64,000 nt of DNA, taken from contig MDHJ01000001.1 of the NCBI GenBank assembly GCA_002150995.1, positions 1,798,001-1,862,000 on the forward strand, written 5' to 3'. Positions within the stretch are counted from its first letter, which is position 1, and every line of letters starts with the position of its first letter. This document shows positions 18,081 through 28,194 of the stretch, piece by piece. The notes under the pieces are model-generated. The model worked only from the letters and a program-made list of their open reading frames with translations. It was not told the origin of the DNA and did no database searches. A program made the position numbers and the translations under genes. The DNA is from Clavibacter michiganensis (GTDB lineage Bacteria > Actinomycetota > Actinomycetes > Actinomycetales > Microbacteriaceae).

Positions 18081-19514
18081 CTAGCGGGCGGGGGATCGGG
18101 GCTGGTATCGCACCGGCGGGTGCGCCTGGATCACGAGGGCGCGGAGCGATTCGAGGGACCCGCTGACGAGCCCCTGCGACCGTGCCTGGACGAGGATATT
18201 GCCGATCGCGGTCGCCTCCACCGGCCCGGCGAGGACGGTCCGGCCCGTACGGTCGGCGGTGAGCTGGCACAGCAGCTCGTTCTGCGATCCTCCACCCACG
18301 ATGTGCACCGCGTCGATGAGCACGCCGGAGAGCGCGGAGGCCTCCTCGAGCGTCGCGGAGTACGCCTCCGCCAGCGACTCGAGGATCGAGCGGACGAGCT
18401 CCGCCCGGGTGGCGGGCGCGGGCAGGCCGTGCTCCCCGCACCAGGCGACGATCCTGGCGGGGATGTCGCCGGGGGCGACGAAGCGCGCATCGGCGGCCTC
18501 GAACGTGGTGACGCCGCCGCGGACGGCCGCGGCCTCCGCGAGCAGGGACCCCAGGTCGACGACCTCGCCGGTGCGTCCCTCCCACGTGCGGATCGACTCG
18601 GAGAGGAGCCACAGGCCGGACACGTTGCGGAGGAACCGGACGCGTCCGTCGACGCCGCCCTCGTTGGTGAAGTTCGCGGCACGGCTCTCGGGGGTGATGA
18701 CCGGGGCGTCGAGCTCGAGGCCGACCAGCGACCAGGTCCCGCTCGAGATGTACGCCACGTGGTCGTCGGTGGACGGCACGGCGACGACGGCGGAGGCCGT
18801 GTCGTGGGAGCCGACCGCGACGACGCCGAGGCCCTCCGGGGCGCCGAGCTCGTCCGCGACCGTGGGCAGGAGCGTCCCGAGCCGTGTCCCCGGCTCGATC
18901 AGCGGCGCGAGGACCCCCCTCGGGAGGTCGAGGCGGGCGAGGAGCTCCTCGTCCCAGGTGCGCGTGCGCGGGTCGAGGAGGCCCGTGGTCGAGGCGTTGG
19001 TGATCTCGGTCCGAGCGGTGCCGGTCAGCCAGTAGCCGATGAGGTCGGGCACGAGCAGCGCCTGGTCGGCCGACCGCAGCACGTCGCGCTCGGCCGCGAG
19101 CTGGAACAGCGTGGTGAACGGCAGGTGCTGCAGGCCGTTGCGCCGGTACAGCTCCTCGGCGCCGACCCGGGCGTGCACGTCGTCGACGCCCCGGCCCGTG
19201 CGCTCGTCGCGGTAGTGGTAAGGAGCGCCCAGCAGCCGTCCCCGGCGCAGGAGCGCGTAGTCGACCGCCCATGAGTCGACGCCGATCGACATCACGTCCG
19301 GCTCCGCCCGGATCGCGTCGGCGAGCCCCGCCGTCAGCGCACGGTAGAGCCCGAGGACGTCCCAGTGCAGCGCGGATGCGTCGCCCTCGTGCGTGCGCAC
19401 CGGCAGGTTCGGGAAGCGGGCCACGTGCCGGAGGCGGAGCCCGTCCCGGCCGACGTGGCCCAGGATCACGCGCCCGCTGGTGGCTCCCAGGTCGACCGCC
19501 GCGACGGCCGTCAT
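18081..19514 (-). CDS. rhaB: Rhamnulokinase (FGGY family)
   Basis: Phosphorylates L-rhamnulose at O-1 with ATP. 477 aa, usual length. The first FGGY domain opens with AAVDLGATSGRVILG (phosphate loop), carries GVDSWAVDYALL with the catalytic Asp, and later shows the ATPase-fold strands YISSGTWSLVG and VHIVGGGSQNELLCQ. ATG 19514 overlaps the stop of the upstream gene as ATGA, implying translational coupling. The second member of the pathway in order isomerase, aldolase-dehydrogenase, kinase. Confidence 0.93.
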   Translation of the reverse strand: MTAVAAVDLGATSGRVILGHVGRDGLRLRHVARFPNLPVRTHEGDASALHWDVLGLYRALTAGLADAIRAEPDVMSIGVDSWAVDYALLRRGRLLGAPYHYRDERTGRGVDDVHARVGAEELYRRNGLQHLPFTTLFQLAAERDVLRSADQALLVPDLIGYWLTGTARTEITNASTTGLLDPRTRTWDEELLARLDLPRGVLAPLIEPGTRLGTLLPTVADELGAPEGLGVVAVGSHDTASAVVAVPSTDDHVAYISSGTWSLVGLELDAPVITPESRAANFTNEGGVDGRVRFLRNVSGLWLLSESIRTWEGRTGEVVDLGSLLAEAAAVRGGVTTFEAADARFVAPGDIPARIVAWCGEHGLPAPATRAELVRSILESLAEAYSATLEEASALSGVLIDAVHIVGGGSQNELLCQLTADRTGRTVLAGPVEATAIGNILVQARSQGLVSGSLESLRALVIQAHPPVRYQPRSPAR

Positions 19515-21547
19515 CGCAGGAACGCGGCCGCGACCCCGGCGTCGACGGGGACGTGGAGGCCGGTGGTGTGGGAGAAGTCGGACGTGCAGAGCGCGAAGAC
19601 CGCGTTCGCGACGTTCTCGGGGACGACCTCGCGCTTCAGGATGGTGCGCTTCGCGTAGAACGCGCCGAGGTCCTCCTCCTCGATGCCGTAGGTCTTCGCG
19701 CGGTTGGCACCCCACCCGGAGGCGAAGATGCCGGAGCCGCGGACGACGCCGTCGGGGTTGATGCCGTTGACCTTGATGCCGTGCTCGCCGAGCTCGGCCG
19801 CGAGCAGCCGCACCTGGTGGGCCTGGTCCGCCTTCGTGGCGGAGTAGGCGATGTTGTTCGGACCCGCGAAGACCGAGTTCTTGGAGGAGATGTAGACGAT
19901 GTCGCCGCCGAGGCCCTGGTCGACGAGGACGCGCGCCGCGGCCTGGGAGACGAGGAAGGAGCCCTTGGCCATCACGTCGTGCTGCAGGTCCCAGTCCGCC
20001 TCGGTCGTGTCGAAGAGCGACTTGGAGAGGCTGAGGCCGGCGTTGTTGACGACGAGGTCGAGCCCGCCGAACGCCAGGACCCCCGCGTCGACGGCGGCCC
20101 TCACCGCGGCGGCGTCGGAGACGTCCACGGCGACGCCGACGGCGACGTCGGTCGAGCCGAGCTCCGCCGCTGCAGCCTGCGCCTTCGCGAGGTCGAGGTC
20201 CGCGACGACGACGCACGCGCCCTCCGCGGCGAGGCGGGTGGCGATGGCCTTGCCGATGCCGGACGCGGCGCCCGTGACGAGCGCGATGCGGGAGGCGAGG
20301 GGCTTCGGCGCCGGCTTCCGCCGGAGCTTCGCCTCCTCGAGCGCCCAGTACTCGATGCGGAACTTCTCGGCCTCGTCGATGGGCGCGTAGGTCGAGATGG
20401 CCTCCGCGCCCCGCATCACGTTGATCGCGTTGACGTAGAACTCGCCGGCGACGCGGGCGGTCTGCTTGTCGGGCCCGTAGGAGAGCATGCCGACTCCCGG
20501 GATGAGCACGATCAGCGGGTCGGCGCCGCGGATGGCGGGGCTGTCCGGCGTCGCGTGGGCGTCGTAGTACGCCTGGTAGTCCGCGCGGTAGGCCGCGTGC
20601 AGGGCGGGGAGGCGCTCGAGGATCTCCTCCACGGATGCCGTGGCCGGCAGGTCGACGACGAGCGGCGTCACCTTGGTGCGGAGGAAGTGGTCGGGACAGG
20701 AGGTGCCCAGCGCTGCGAGCCGGGGGTGCTCCGTGCGGGCGAGGAAGTCGAGGACCTCCGCCGAGTCGGTGAGGTGGCCGACCTGGGGGCGGTCGTGCGA
20801 GGCGATCGCGCGCAGGTGCGGGGCGAGCGCGGCGGCCTTGGCGCGACGCTCCTCCGCGGGGAGGGCGGCGTAGCCGTCGAGCACGGGACCGAACGGCTCC
20901 GCGCGGCCGTGCTCCGCGATGTAGGCGGTCGCGGTCTCGATGATGCGGAGCGAGTTCGCCTCCGCCTCCTCGCTCGTGTCGCCCCATGCGGTGATCCCGT
21001 GACCGCCGAGGATCACGCCGATCGTGTCCGGGTCCGACTCCTTGATCGCGGCGATGTCGAGCCCGAGCTGGAAGCCGGGACGCCGCCACGGCACCCACGC
21101 GACGGTCCCGCCGAAGGCCTCGGCCGTCAGCCGCTCGCCGTCGGCGGCCGTCGCGAAGGCGATCCCGGAGTCGGGGTGCAGGTGGTCCACGTGCGCCGCG
21201 TCGACGAGACCGTGCATGGCCGTGTCGATCGACGGCACGGCTCCGCCCTTGCCGTGCAGCGCGTAGTCGAACGCCGCCACCATCTCGTCCTCCCGCTCGA
21301 CGCCCGGGTACACGCCCGCCAGCGCGCGCATCCGGTCGAGCCGGAGGACCGCCAGACCCGACTCGGTCAGCGTGCCGAGGTCGCCGCCGGACCCCTTCAC
21401 CCAGAGCAGCTCGACCGGCTCGCCCGTGACGGGATCGGTGTCCGTGCCCTTCGCGGACGTGTTGCCGCCCGCGTAGTTCGTGTTCCGGGGGTCGGCGCCG
21501 AGGCGGTTCGAGCGGGCGATGAGCTCCGCGGCGGTGTCGTTCGTCAT
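19511..21547 (-). CDS. rhaD: Bifunctional rhamnulose-1-phosphate aldolase / lactaldehyde dehydrogenase
   Basis: A fusion of a class-II aldolase head (about 1-400) and an SDR tail (about 425-678). The aldolase part has the Zn-site motifs DAAHVDHLHPDSG and GHGITAWGDT. The SDR part has TGAASGIG, VNNAGLS and YSATKADQ. Members of this RhaEW-type family split L-rhamnulose-1-phosphate and oxidise the L-lactaldehyde to L-lactate. 678 aa, start MTNDTAAELIARSNRLG after AGGAACCCGCACC. It overlaps rhaB by 4 bp. Gene symbols differ between genomes; rhaD marks the aldolase role. Confidence 0.92.
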   Translation of the reverse strand: MTNDTAAELIARSNRLGADPRNTNYAGGNTSAKGTDTDPVTGEPVELLWVKGSGGDLGTLTESGLAVLRLDRMRALAGVYPGVEREDEMVAAFDYALHGKGGAVPSIDTAMHGLVDAAHVDHLHPDSGIAFATAADGERLTAEAFGGTVAWVPWRRPGFQLGLDIAAIKESDPDTIGVILGGHGITAWGDTSEEAEANSLRIIETATAYIAEHGRAEPFGPVLDGYAALPAEERRAKAAALAPHLRAIASHDRPQVGHLTDSAEVLDFLARTEHPRLAALGTSCPDHFLRTKVTPLVVDLPATASVEEILERLPALHAAYRADYQAYYDAHATPDSPAIRGADPLIVLIPGVGMLSYGPDKQTARVAGEFYVNAINVMRGAEAISTYAPIDEAEKFRIEYWALEEAKLRRKPAPKPLASRIALVTGAASGIGKAIATRLAAEGACVVVADLDLAKAQAAAAELGSTDVAVGVAVDVSDAAAVRAAVDAGVLAFGGLDLVVNNAGLSLSKSLFDTTEADWDLQHDVMAKGSFLVSQAAARVLVDQGLGGDIVYISSKNSVFAGPNNIAYSATKADQAHQVRLLAAELGEHGIKVNGINPDGVVRGSGIFASGWGANRAKTYGIEEEDLGAFYAKRTILKREVVPENVANAVFALCTSDFSHTTGLHVPVDAGVAAAFLR

Positions 21548-21630
21548 GGTGCGGGTTCCTGTCGGGTGGCGCGGTGGGCGGGAGCGGTGCGTGCGGGGGT
21601 GCGGAGCGAGGCGGGGAGGCCCTGCGGGAC

Positions 21631-22798
21631 TCAGGCGCCCCAGCCGGACTGCGTGCCGCCGACGCGGGCCGCGGCGAGGCGCTCGGCGTGACCGGAGTCG
21701 GAGTAGGCGCGCATGGGGTCGGCAGGCAGTCCCCGGCCCTCCCGCCACGCGGCCAGCGCGGGACGGACGTCGGAGTAGAACGCGTCCATGAGGATCCCGT
21801 TCGCCCGAGCACGTCGCCGGCGACCTGCGCCGCCTCCAGCGCCGCGCGGTCCACGAGCAGCGCGCGCGCCGTCATCTCCTGCACGTTCAGCACGGAGCGG
21901 ATCTGCCCGGGGATCTTGTCCTCGACGTTGTGGCACTGGTCGAGCATGAACGCGACAGGGGAGTCCGGACCGTAGCCGCCGCCGCGGACGACCTCGTGGA
22001 GGATCCGGAACAGCTGGAACGGGTCGGCCGCGCCCACGATGAGGTCGTCGTCCGCGTAGAAGCGCGAGTTGAAGTCGAACGAGCCGAGCTTCCCGAGGCG
22101 CAGCAGCTGGGCGACGATGAACTCGATGTTGGTCCCGGGCGCATGGTGGCCGGTGTCGAGGCACACGAGCGCGCGCTCGCCCAGGGCGGCCACGTGCGCG
22201 TAGCTGGTGCCCCAGTCCGGGACGTCCATGTGGTAGAACGCCGGCTCGAAGAACTTGTACTCCAGCACCATCCGCTGCGTACCGCCGAGCCGGGCGTAGA
22301 TCTCCGCGAGGGACTCGGCGAGCCGGTCCTGGCGTCCGCGGATGTCCTGCTGGCCGGGGTAGTTCGACCCGTCCGCCAGCCAGATCTTGAGGTCGCGGGA
22401 GCCGGTCGCGTCCATGATGTCGATGCAGGCGAGGTGGTGGTCGATCGCCTTCCGCCTGATGGCGGGGTCGGAGTGCGTGAGCGACCCGTACTTGTAGTCG
22501 TCGTCCTGGAAGGTGTTGGAGTTGATCGTGCCGAGGGACACCCCCTTCGACGCGGCGAAGTCCCCCAGCGCGGAGTAGTCGTCGACCCGGTCCCACGGGA
22601 TGTGCAGCGCGACCGTCGGGGCGAGCCCCGTCAGCCGGTTCACCGTCGCGGCGTCGGAGATCTTCTCCTCGATCGTGCGCGGCGTGCCCGGGGTCGTGAA
22701 GACCTTGAAGCGCGTGCCGGCGTTGCCGAACGCCCAGGAGGGGAGCTCGATGGTCTGCTGCTCGAGCTGGTGGAGGATCTCGGGGCGAGTTCGGTCAC
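21631..22798 (-). CDS. rhaI: L-rhamnose isomerase, two frameshifts
   Basis: Interconverts L-rhamnose and L-rhamnulose; metal-dependent TIM barrel, 389 aa when restored. Clear family sequence: IELPSWAFGNAGTRFKVF, ALHIPWDRVDD, VCLDTGHHAPGTNIEF, GSFDFNSRFYADDDL. Two one-base gaps: in the run at 22782-22785 (restoring VTELAP-EILHQLEQQ) and at 21804-21806 (restoring GDVLGANGILMDAF). GTG 22798 is favoured because AAGGA lies upstream; ATG 22840 is in the same frame but overlaps the operator. Both breaks fit homopolymer deletions, so the enzyme is probably intact in the organism. Confidence 0.88.
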
Positions 22799-22839
22799 GG
22801 GCGTGTCCTTGTCTACGTCGTCGGAGGCGGTCCCGGTCA

Positions 22840-22851
22840 TGAATCGTTTCA
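22840..22851. promoter_or_regulatory. LacI-type operator between rha operon and its regulator
   Basis: TGAATCGTTTCA, a near-perfect palindrome with a CG centre, lies 42 bp before the rhaI GTG start and upstream of the divergent LacI gene. It shares TGAA-N-CG-N-TTCA with the rhamnoside operator at 10872. Confidence 0.65.
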
Positions 22852-23022
22852 CGGGATGTCACGACAGTAGCGGGGGACCGGACGGCGTGTCAACGACGCG
22901 CGCCGTCCGCCGACCCGGCCCGTCCGTCCCGGGAGCGCGGCATGGCATAGCCTCGGGATCCGGGCGCCGTCCGCGACCGCCCCGCATCCGCCCCCTGACC
23001 ACCCCGACGCCGAGGAGCCGAC

Positions 23023-24008
23023 GTGGCCGTGAGCATCCGCGACGTCGCCGCCCGCGCGGGCGTGTCCGTGGGCACCGCCTCCAACGTCCTCAACCGACCC
23101 GAGCGGGTCAACGCCGACGCCGTCCGACGCGTGCACGACGCCATCGCGGAGCTCGGCTTCGTGCGCAACGACGCGGCCCGCCAGCTGCGGGCCGGCCGCA
23201 GCCGCAGCGTCGGCCTCGTGGTGCTCGACGCGGGCAACCCGTTCTTCGCGGAGCTCGCCCGCGGGGCCCAGGCGCGCGCCGCCGAGGCCGGGCTCGCCGT
23301 CCTCCTCGCGAGCACCGACGGCGACGCCGCGCAGGAGGACGCGTACCTCGACCTGTTCGAGGAGCAGCGGGTGACGGGCGTGCTCATCTCGCCGCAGGGC
23401 GAGGGCTCGCCGCGGATCGCCCGGCTCCGGGCCCACGGGATCAGGTGCGTCCTGGTCGACCGCGAAGCCGACGACCCCGACGTGTCCTCGGTCGCGGTGG
23501 ACGACGTCGCCGGGGGACGACTCGCGGTGAGTCACCTGCTCGGGCTCGGGCGGCGCCGCATCGCGGTCGTCGGCGGGCCGACGTCCGTGCGCCAGGTGGC
23601 GGACCGCCTCACCGGCGCCCGCGAGGCCGTCGCGGCCGTGCCGGGCGCGACTCTCGAGGAGATCCCCACCGACGCGCTCTCCGTGCTCGCCGGGAGGGAC
23701 GCCGGTCGCGCGGTCGCCGACCGGCCCGCCGCCACGCGCCCGGACGCCGTGTTCGCCGCCAACGACCTGCTCGCCGTCGGCGTGCTGCAGGCGCTCGTGC
23801 TGCAGGGCGACGTGCGCGTGCCCGAGGACGTGGCCCTCATCGGCTACGACGACATCGCGTTCGCGTCCGCCACCGTGGTCCCGCTCTCCAGCGTGCGGCA
23901 GCCGAGCGCGCTGATCGGGCGACCGCCGTCGAGCTGCTGCTCGACGCCGAGCCGCGCCACGTGCTCTTCCAGCCCGAGCTGGTCGTCCGGGCGTCCACGG
24001 GCGGGTAG
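23023..24008 (+). CDS. LacI-family regulator of rhamnose catabolism, one frameshift
   Basis: 328 aa when restored. HTH at the very N terminus (IRDVAARAGVSVGTASNVLN) and a sugar-sensing domain (VGLVVLDAGNPFF, LIGYDDIAFAS). The frame breaks at about 23917-23922: one added base after ALIGR gives TAVELLLDAEPRHVLFQ, the normal family ending. GTG 23023 has GAGGAG 7 bases upstream. Divergent from rhaI-rhaD-rhaB-lldD with the operator at 22840 between them, so it is the likely repressor of rhamnose catabolism. Confidence 0.87.
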
Positions 24009-24050
24009 CCCCGCGAGCGGCGCCGCGCGAGGGCGGGTGGCCGGCGCCGG

Positions 24051-26059
24051 CTAGGCCGTGCCATCCCCGGGGCGCCGAACGAGCGCCCACGCGAAGGGCT
24101 CGAGGCGCACGGATCCCAGGGCCGCTCCCGTGACCGCGTCGGTGCCCACCGCCCCCAGGTCGACCTCGACGGCCTCGGATCCATGGTTGACGACGGTGAC
24201 GACGTCGCCGCGCACCGACGCCTCCACCCACGGGCTCGGGAGGTCGAGCACCGGCCGGACCCCCGCTTCGGCCGCCGCCCACGCCGTGACCGCGGCCATC
24301 CCGGCGTCGTCCGGGATCGTCGCCAGGTACCAGGCCGTGCCCGCGCCGGTGGAGCGCGCCGTGAGCGCCGGCTGCCCGACCGCGCGGCCGGAGGCGAAGC
24401 GGCCGAGCACGCGGACCGGCCGCGGGTCGTCGGGCGCGACGAGGATCGCGAGCTCCTCCGCCAGCAGCTCGCCGACGAGGGCCCCGGCGTCGCTCTCCAC
24501 CCGCACGGGATCGCCGGGGAGGGCGCCGAACTCGAGCACGGTCACGCCGAGCACGTCGCGGAGGCCCACCTGGAAGCCGCCCTCCCGGAAGGCGTCGTCC
24601 TCGTCCACGACGTCGCTGAACGCGGTCACGAGGAGCCGGCCCCCGCCGGCCACGTACGCGGACAGCCCGCGGGCGCCCGTGTCGGCGAGCAGGTAGGAGT
24701 GGGCGAGCACGACGAGCGAGTACCCGGAGAGGTCGGCCGTCGGGTGCACGATGTCGACCGTGATCCCCTGCCGGTGGAAGGCCGCGTGCCACCGCTGGAC
24801 GAGCGCCAGGAGGTCGAGGACGACGGGGTGGTCGGGGTTCTCGACGGCCCACCAGTTCTCCCAGTCCAGCACGAGCGCGACGGAGGCTCCGGAGCCGTCG
24901 CCGCCCGCCGCATCGCCGCCGAGCGCCGGGAGCGCGCCGAGCGCCTGCCCGAGGTCGACCACCTCCCGCCAGGTGCGCGTGCCGGTGCCCGCCTGGGGGA
25001 GCATCGCGGAGTGGAACTTCTCGCTGCCGCGGCGGGACTGCCGCCACTGGAAGAACAGCACCGCGTCGGCGCCCCGTCCGACGGCCTGGAGGGAGAGCGC
25101 CGCCATCTGCCCGGGCGCCTTGGGCGCGTTCGCGGGCCGCCAGCTGACCGCGCTCGTCGCCTGCTCCATGAGCAGCCACGGCCGGCCGGGCTTCAACGAG
25201 CGCATCAGGTCGCGGGCGAACGCGGCGCCCCGGAAGGACTCTGGATCGGCGGGGTCCGCGTAGTTGTCGTCGCTGACGACGTCCACCTCGGCGGCCCAGC
25301 GCCAGTAGTCGAGCGGTCGGAAGGCGCCCATGAAGTTCGTCGTGACGGGCTGCGTGGCGCCCGCCGCGCGGATGATGTCCCGCTCCATCACGTAGAGCTC
25401 GAGGAGGGCGTCCGACGTGAAGCGCCGGAAGTCGAGCAGGCCCGCGGGGTTGTGGCTGTACGGCGCCTTCCGCGGTGGCACGATCTCCTCGAACGACCCG
25501 TAGCGCTGCGACCAGAACGCGGTGCCCCAACGCCGGTTCAGCTCCTCGACGTCGCCGTACCTGCGGCGGAGCCATACCCGGAAGGCCGCGGCCGCGTCGT
25601 CGGAGTAGTCGTAGGGGAGGTGGCACGCGTACTCGTTGTTCACGTGCCAGAGCACGACCGCGGGTGGTCGTGGTACCGCTCGGCGATCGCCGTGACGAGC
25701 CGGGCCGCGAGCCGCCGGTAGTCGGGCGAGGTGGGGCGGTACGCCTGGCGGCTCCCCGGCCAGTAGACGGATCCGTCCGCATCCTCCGGCAGCATCCCGG
25801 GGTAGGCCGTCGTGGCCCACGCGGGCGGCGACGCCGTGGCGGTCGCGAGGTCCACGGATACGCCGCCCGCGTGGAGCAGGTCGAGGACCCGGTCGAGCCA
25901 GGCGAAGTCGAACGTGGACTCGTCCGGCTGGATCCGGGCCCAGGCGAAGATGCCGAGGCTCACCATCGTGACCCCCGCCTCCCGCATCAGCCGGACGTCC
26001 TCGTGCCAGGTCGCCTCGTCCCACTGCTCCGGGTTGTAGTCGCCTCCGTAGCCGATCAT
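24051..26059 (-). CDS. Beta-galactosidase, GH42, one frameshift
   Basis: Removes terminal beta-D-galactose (or related pentosides) from oligosaccharides in the cytosol; no signal peptide. 669 aa when restored. Opening GYGGDYNPEQW is the GH42 hallmark. Acid/base Glu lies in VNNEYACH, and the nucleophile Glu in WLLMEQATSAVSW. Trimerisation and C-terminal beta domains follow. The frame breaks at 25658-25664; one base restores YHDHPAVVLWHVNNEY. GGAAGGA precedes ATG 26059. It is the last gene of the minus-strand block, separated from the isomerase by a strong hairpin, so it may be read at a lower level or from its own promoter. Confidence 0.9.
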
Positions 26060-26088
26060 GCGCGGGTCCTTCCGTGGTTCTCGTGGGG

Positions 26089-26118
26089 GCGTGCGGGCGC
26101 CGACCGGCGCCCGCACGC
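26089..26118 (-). terminator. Intra-operon hairpin before the GH42 gene
   Basis: Perfect 13-bp arms GCGTGCGGGCGCC (26089-26101) and GGCGCCCGCACGC (26106-26118) with a 4-base loop, between the isomerase stop and the GH42 start. It is a likely attenuator or mRNA-end stabiliser. Confidence 0.65.
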
Positions 26119-26122
26119 GGGA

Positions 26123-27004
26123 TCAGAGGTGCGGCGCGACGTGCTCCGCGAACGAGCGCACCACGCGGGACGCGACGGCCGCCGGGTCCTCGTCCCAGAC
26201 GGCCTGGTGGAACACCTCCACCTCGACGTCGCCCGCGTAGCCGGCATCCCGGACCGCGCGCGTGAGCGCCGGGAGGTCGATGACGCCGTCGCCCGGGAGG
26301 TGCCGTGCGAGGAGCACGTCGGCGGGCAGCGGCGTCGCCCAGTCGCACACCTGGTAGCTCGCGATGCGGCGCTCGGATCCGGCGCGCGCGATCCCCGCCA
26401 GCACCTCCGGATCCCACCACACGTGGAAGGCGTCGACCACGACGCCCACGGCCTCGGCCGCGAAGGGCGCCGCGAGGTCGAGGGCCTGGCCGAGCGTCGA
26501 GACCACGGCGCGGTCGGAGGCGTACATGGGGTGCAGCGGCTCGATCGCGAGCCGCACGCCGGTCCGCTCGGCGTGCACGACGAGCTCGGCCAGGGCGTCC
26601 TGCACGCGTCCACGCGCGCCGACGAGGTCGCGGGACCCGTCGGGCAGGCCGCCGGCGACGAGCACGAGCTCGGGTGCCCCGAGGGCCGCGGCCTCGTCGA
26701 GCGCGCGGCGGTTCCCGTCGAGGGCCGCCCGCCGGGCCGGGCCCTCGATGGCGGTGAAGAACCCGCCTCGGCAGAGCGACGAGACGCGGAGGCCGCTCGC
26801 GTCGACGAGCCGTCGGGCGGCGTCGAGCCCGACGTCGGCCACGGGCTCCCGCCACAGCCCGATCGACGGGATGCCGGCGGCGACGGCCACCTCGAGGGCA
26901 CGCGTCAACGGGGCGTGCTTGACGGTGGCCTGGTTGAGCGAGAGCCGGGGGTGCGCGGCGGCGGCCGGGGCGTCCGCGACGTCGGCCTCGTGCTGCGCGG
27001 TCAC
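26123..27004 (-). CDS. Sugar phosphate isomerase/epimerase-like TIM barrel
   Basis: AP-endonuclease-2-type TIM barrel, 293 aa, related to xylose isomerase-like, IolE and IolI proteins. Visible: LSLNQATVKHAPL at strand 1, ELVLVAGGLPDGSRD, metal-ligand Glu in LAIEPLHPMYASDR, Asp-x-His in VVVDAFHVWWDPE, and the late Glu in VEVEVFHQAVWDEDP. The metal site looks complete. GTG 27004 overlaps the DUF993 stop as GTGA. The substrate is unknown; context points to a keto-sugar intermediate of the neighbouring dehydrogenases. Confidence 0.83.
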   Translation of the reverse strand: MTAQHEADVADAPAAAAHPRLSLNQATVKHAPLTRALEVAVAAGIPSIGLWREPVADVGLDAARRLVDASGLRVSSLCRGGFFTAIEGPARRAALDGNRRALDEAAALGAPELVLVAGGLPDGSRDLVGARGRVQDALAELVVHAERTGVRLAIEPLHPMYASDRAVVSTLGQALDLAAPFAAEAVGVVVDAFHVWWDPEVLAGIARAGSERRIASYQVCDWATPLPADVLLARHLPGDGVIDLPALTRAVRDAGYAGDVEVEVFHQAVWDEDPAAVASRVVRSFAEHVAPHL

Positions 27005-28194
27005 GCGCGGACCATGCTCGGCGCCTCGACGCCGTGCAGCGCGAGCATCCCGTTCCAGCGCTCGGCGGCGAGCTCCGGCCGCTCCAGCGCCCCGGCCGCG
27101 TCCGCCCGCCGCACGATCCCGGACAGGTGGGGGAGCGAGCGCGCCGAGTGCAGGCCGCCCACCATCGAGAACGCCGGCTGGTGGCCGTTCAGCCACGCGA
27201 GGAAGGCGATGCCCGTCTTGTAGTACTGCGTCGGCGCGGCGAACACCTGCCGGGAGAGCGCCTCGGTCGGGCCGAGGATCCGCCGGTAGCCCGCGACGTC
27301 GCCGCGGTCGAGGGCCTGGATGGCCGCCGACGCGGCCGGCGCGAGGGCGGCGAACGCGCCGAGGAGGGCGTCGGAGTGGCGGACGACGCCGTCCGGGTCC
27401 TCGCCGCCCTCGATGAGCCCGACGTAGTTGAAGTCGTCGCCCGTGTAGAGGGAGGCGGAGCGGGGCAGGCGGGCGCGCACGGCGACCTCGGCCCCCGCGT
27501 CGAGGAGCGACATCTTGATGCCGCGCACGGCGTCGCCGCCGTCCTCGATGATGCGCACGACGGTGTCCGACGCGGTCGCGGTGTCGGCGGACCCGAAGTA
27601 GCCGGCGAGAGCGGGGTCGAACGCCGCGCCGAGCCAGTGCAGGATCACGGGCCGGGAGGCGCGCGCGAGCACGGCCGCGTAGACCCGCTCGTAGTCGGCG
27701 GCGGAGGTGGCGGCGCGGGCGAGGTGGCGGCTGGCCATCAGCACGACGCCGGCCCCCGCGTCCTCCGCGACGGCGAGCTGCTCGAGGTAGGCGTCGACGA
27801 CCCGCTCGAGAGGCACGACGTCGTCCTCGAGCTGGTCGGTGTTGACGCCCACGACGACGGACCCGCCGACGGAGGCGGCCTCCGCGGCGCTGCGCCGGAT
27901 GAGCTCGCGGGTGGCGGGCCAGTCGAGCCCCATGTTCCGCTGCGCGGTGTCCATCGCGTCGGCGACGCCGAGCCCCCACGACCAGATGCGGTGCCGGAAC
28001 CCGAGGGTCGCGTCCCAGTCGATCCGCGCGGGATGCCCGGGCACGTTCTCCCCGTGCGCGACGGGGACGACGTGGGCGGCCGCGTAGGCCACCCGGGAGA
28101 CGAGCGGGCCCGTCGGCGGCGCGAACGCGGGCGCCGGGCCGAGCTCGTGCGGCCGGATCCCGCCGTCGGCGTCGAGGAGGGTGACGCGGGTCAC
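27001..28194 (-). CDS. DUF993 family protein (dihydrodipicolinate-synthase-like barrel)
   Basis: 397 aa. DUF993 proteins resemble the DapA/N-acetylneuraminate-lyase TIM barrel but have no settled function. Visible: GENVPGHPARIDWDATLGFR, GVNTDQLEDD, VVLMASRHLAR, VILHWLGAAFDPALAGYFG and IKMSLLDAGAE, the last placed where the Schiff-base Lys of DapA-type aldolases would be. An aldolase acting on a keto-acid or keto-sugar made by the adjacent Gfo/Idh enzyme is a reasonable guess. It overlaps both neighbours by 4 bp (GTGA on each side), so all three are made together. Confidence 0.8.
   Translation of the reverse strand: MTRVTLLDADGGIRPHELGPAPAFAPPTGPLVSRVAYAAAHVVPVAHGENVPGHPARIDWDATLGFRHRIWSWGLGVADAMDTAQRNMGLDWPATRELIRRSAAEAASVGGSVVVGVNTDQLEDDVVPLERVVDAYLEQLAVAEDAGAGVVLMASRHLARAATSAADYERVYAAVLARASRPVILHWLGAAFDPALAGYFGSADTATASDTVVRIIEDGGDAVRGIKMSLLDAGAEVAVRARLPRSASLYTGDDFNYVGLIEGGEDPDGVVRHSDALLGAFAALAPAASAAIQALDRGDVAGYRRILGPTEALSRQVFAAPTQYYKTGIAFLAWLNGHQPAFSMVGGLHSARSLPHLSGIVRRADAAGALERPELAAERWNGMLALHGVEAPSMVRA

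Noticed and set aside
18081..22862. One very long minus-strand frame across rhaI, rhaD and rhaB
   Set aside because: It joins unrelated frames through GC-rich DNA; three separate genes with own starts and a 4-bp overlap explain it.
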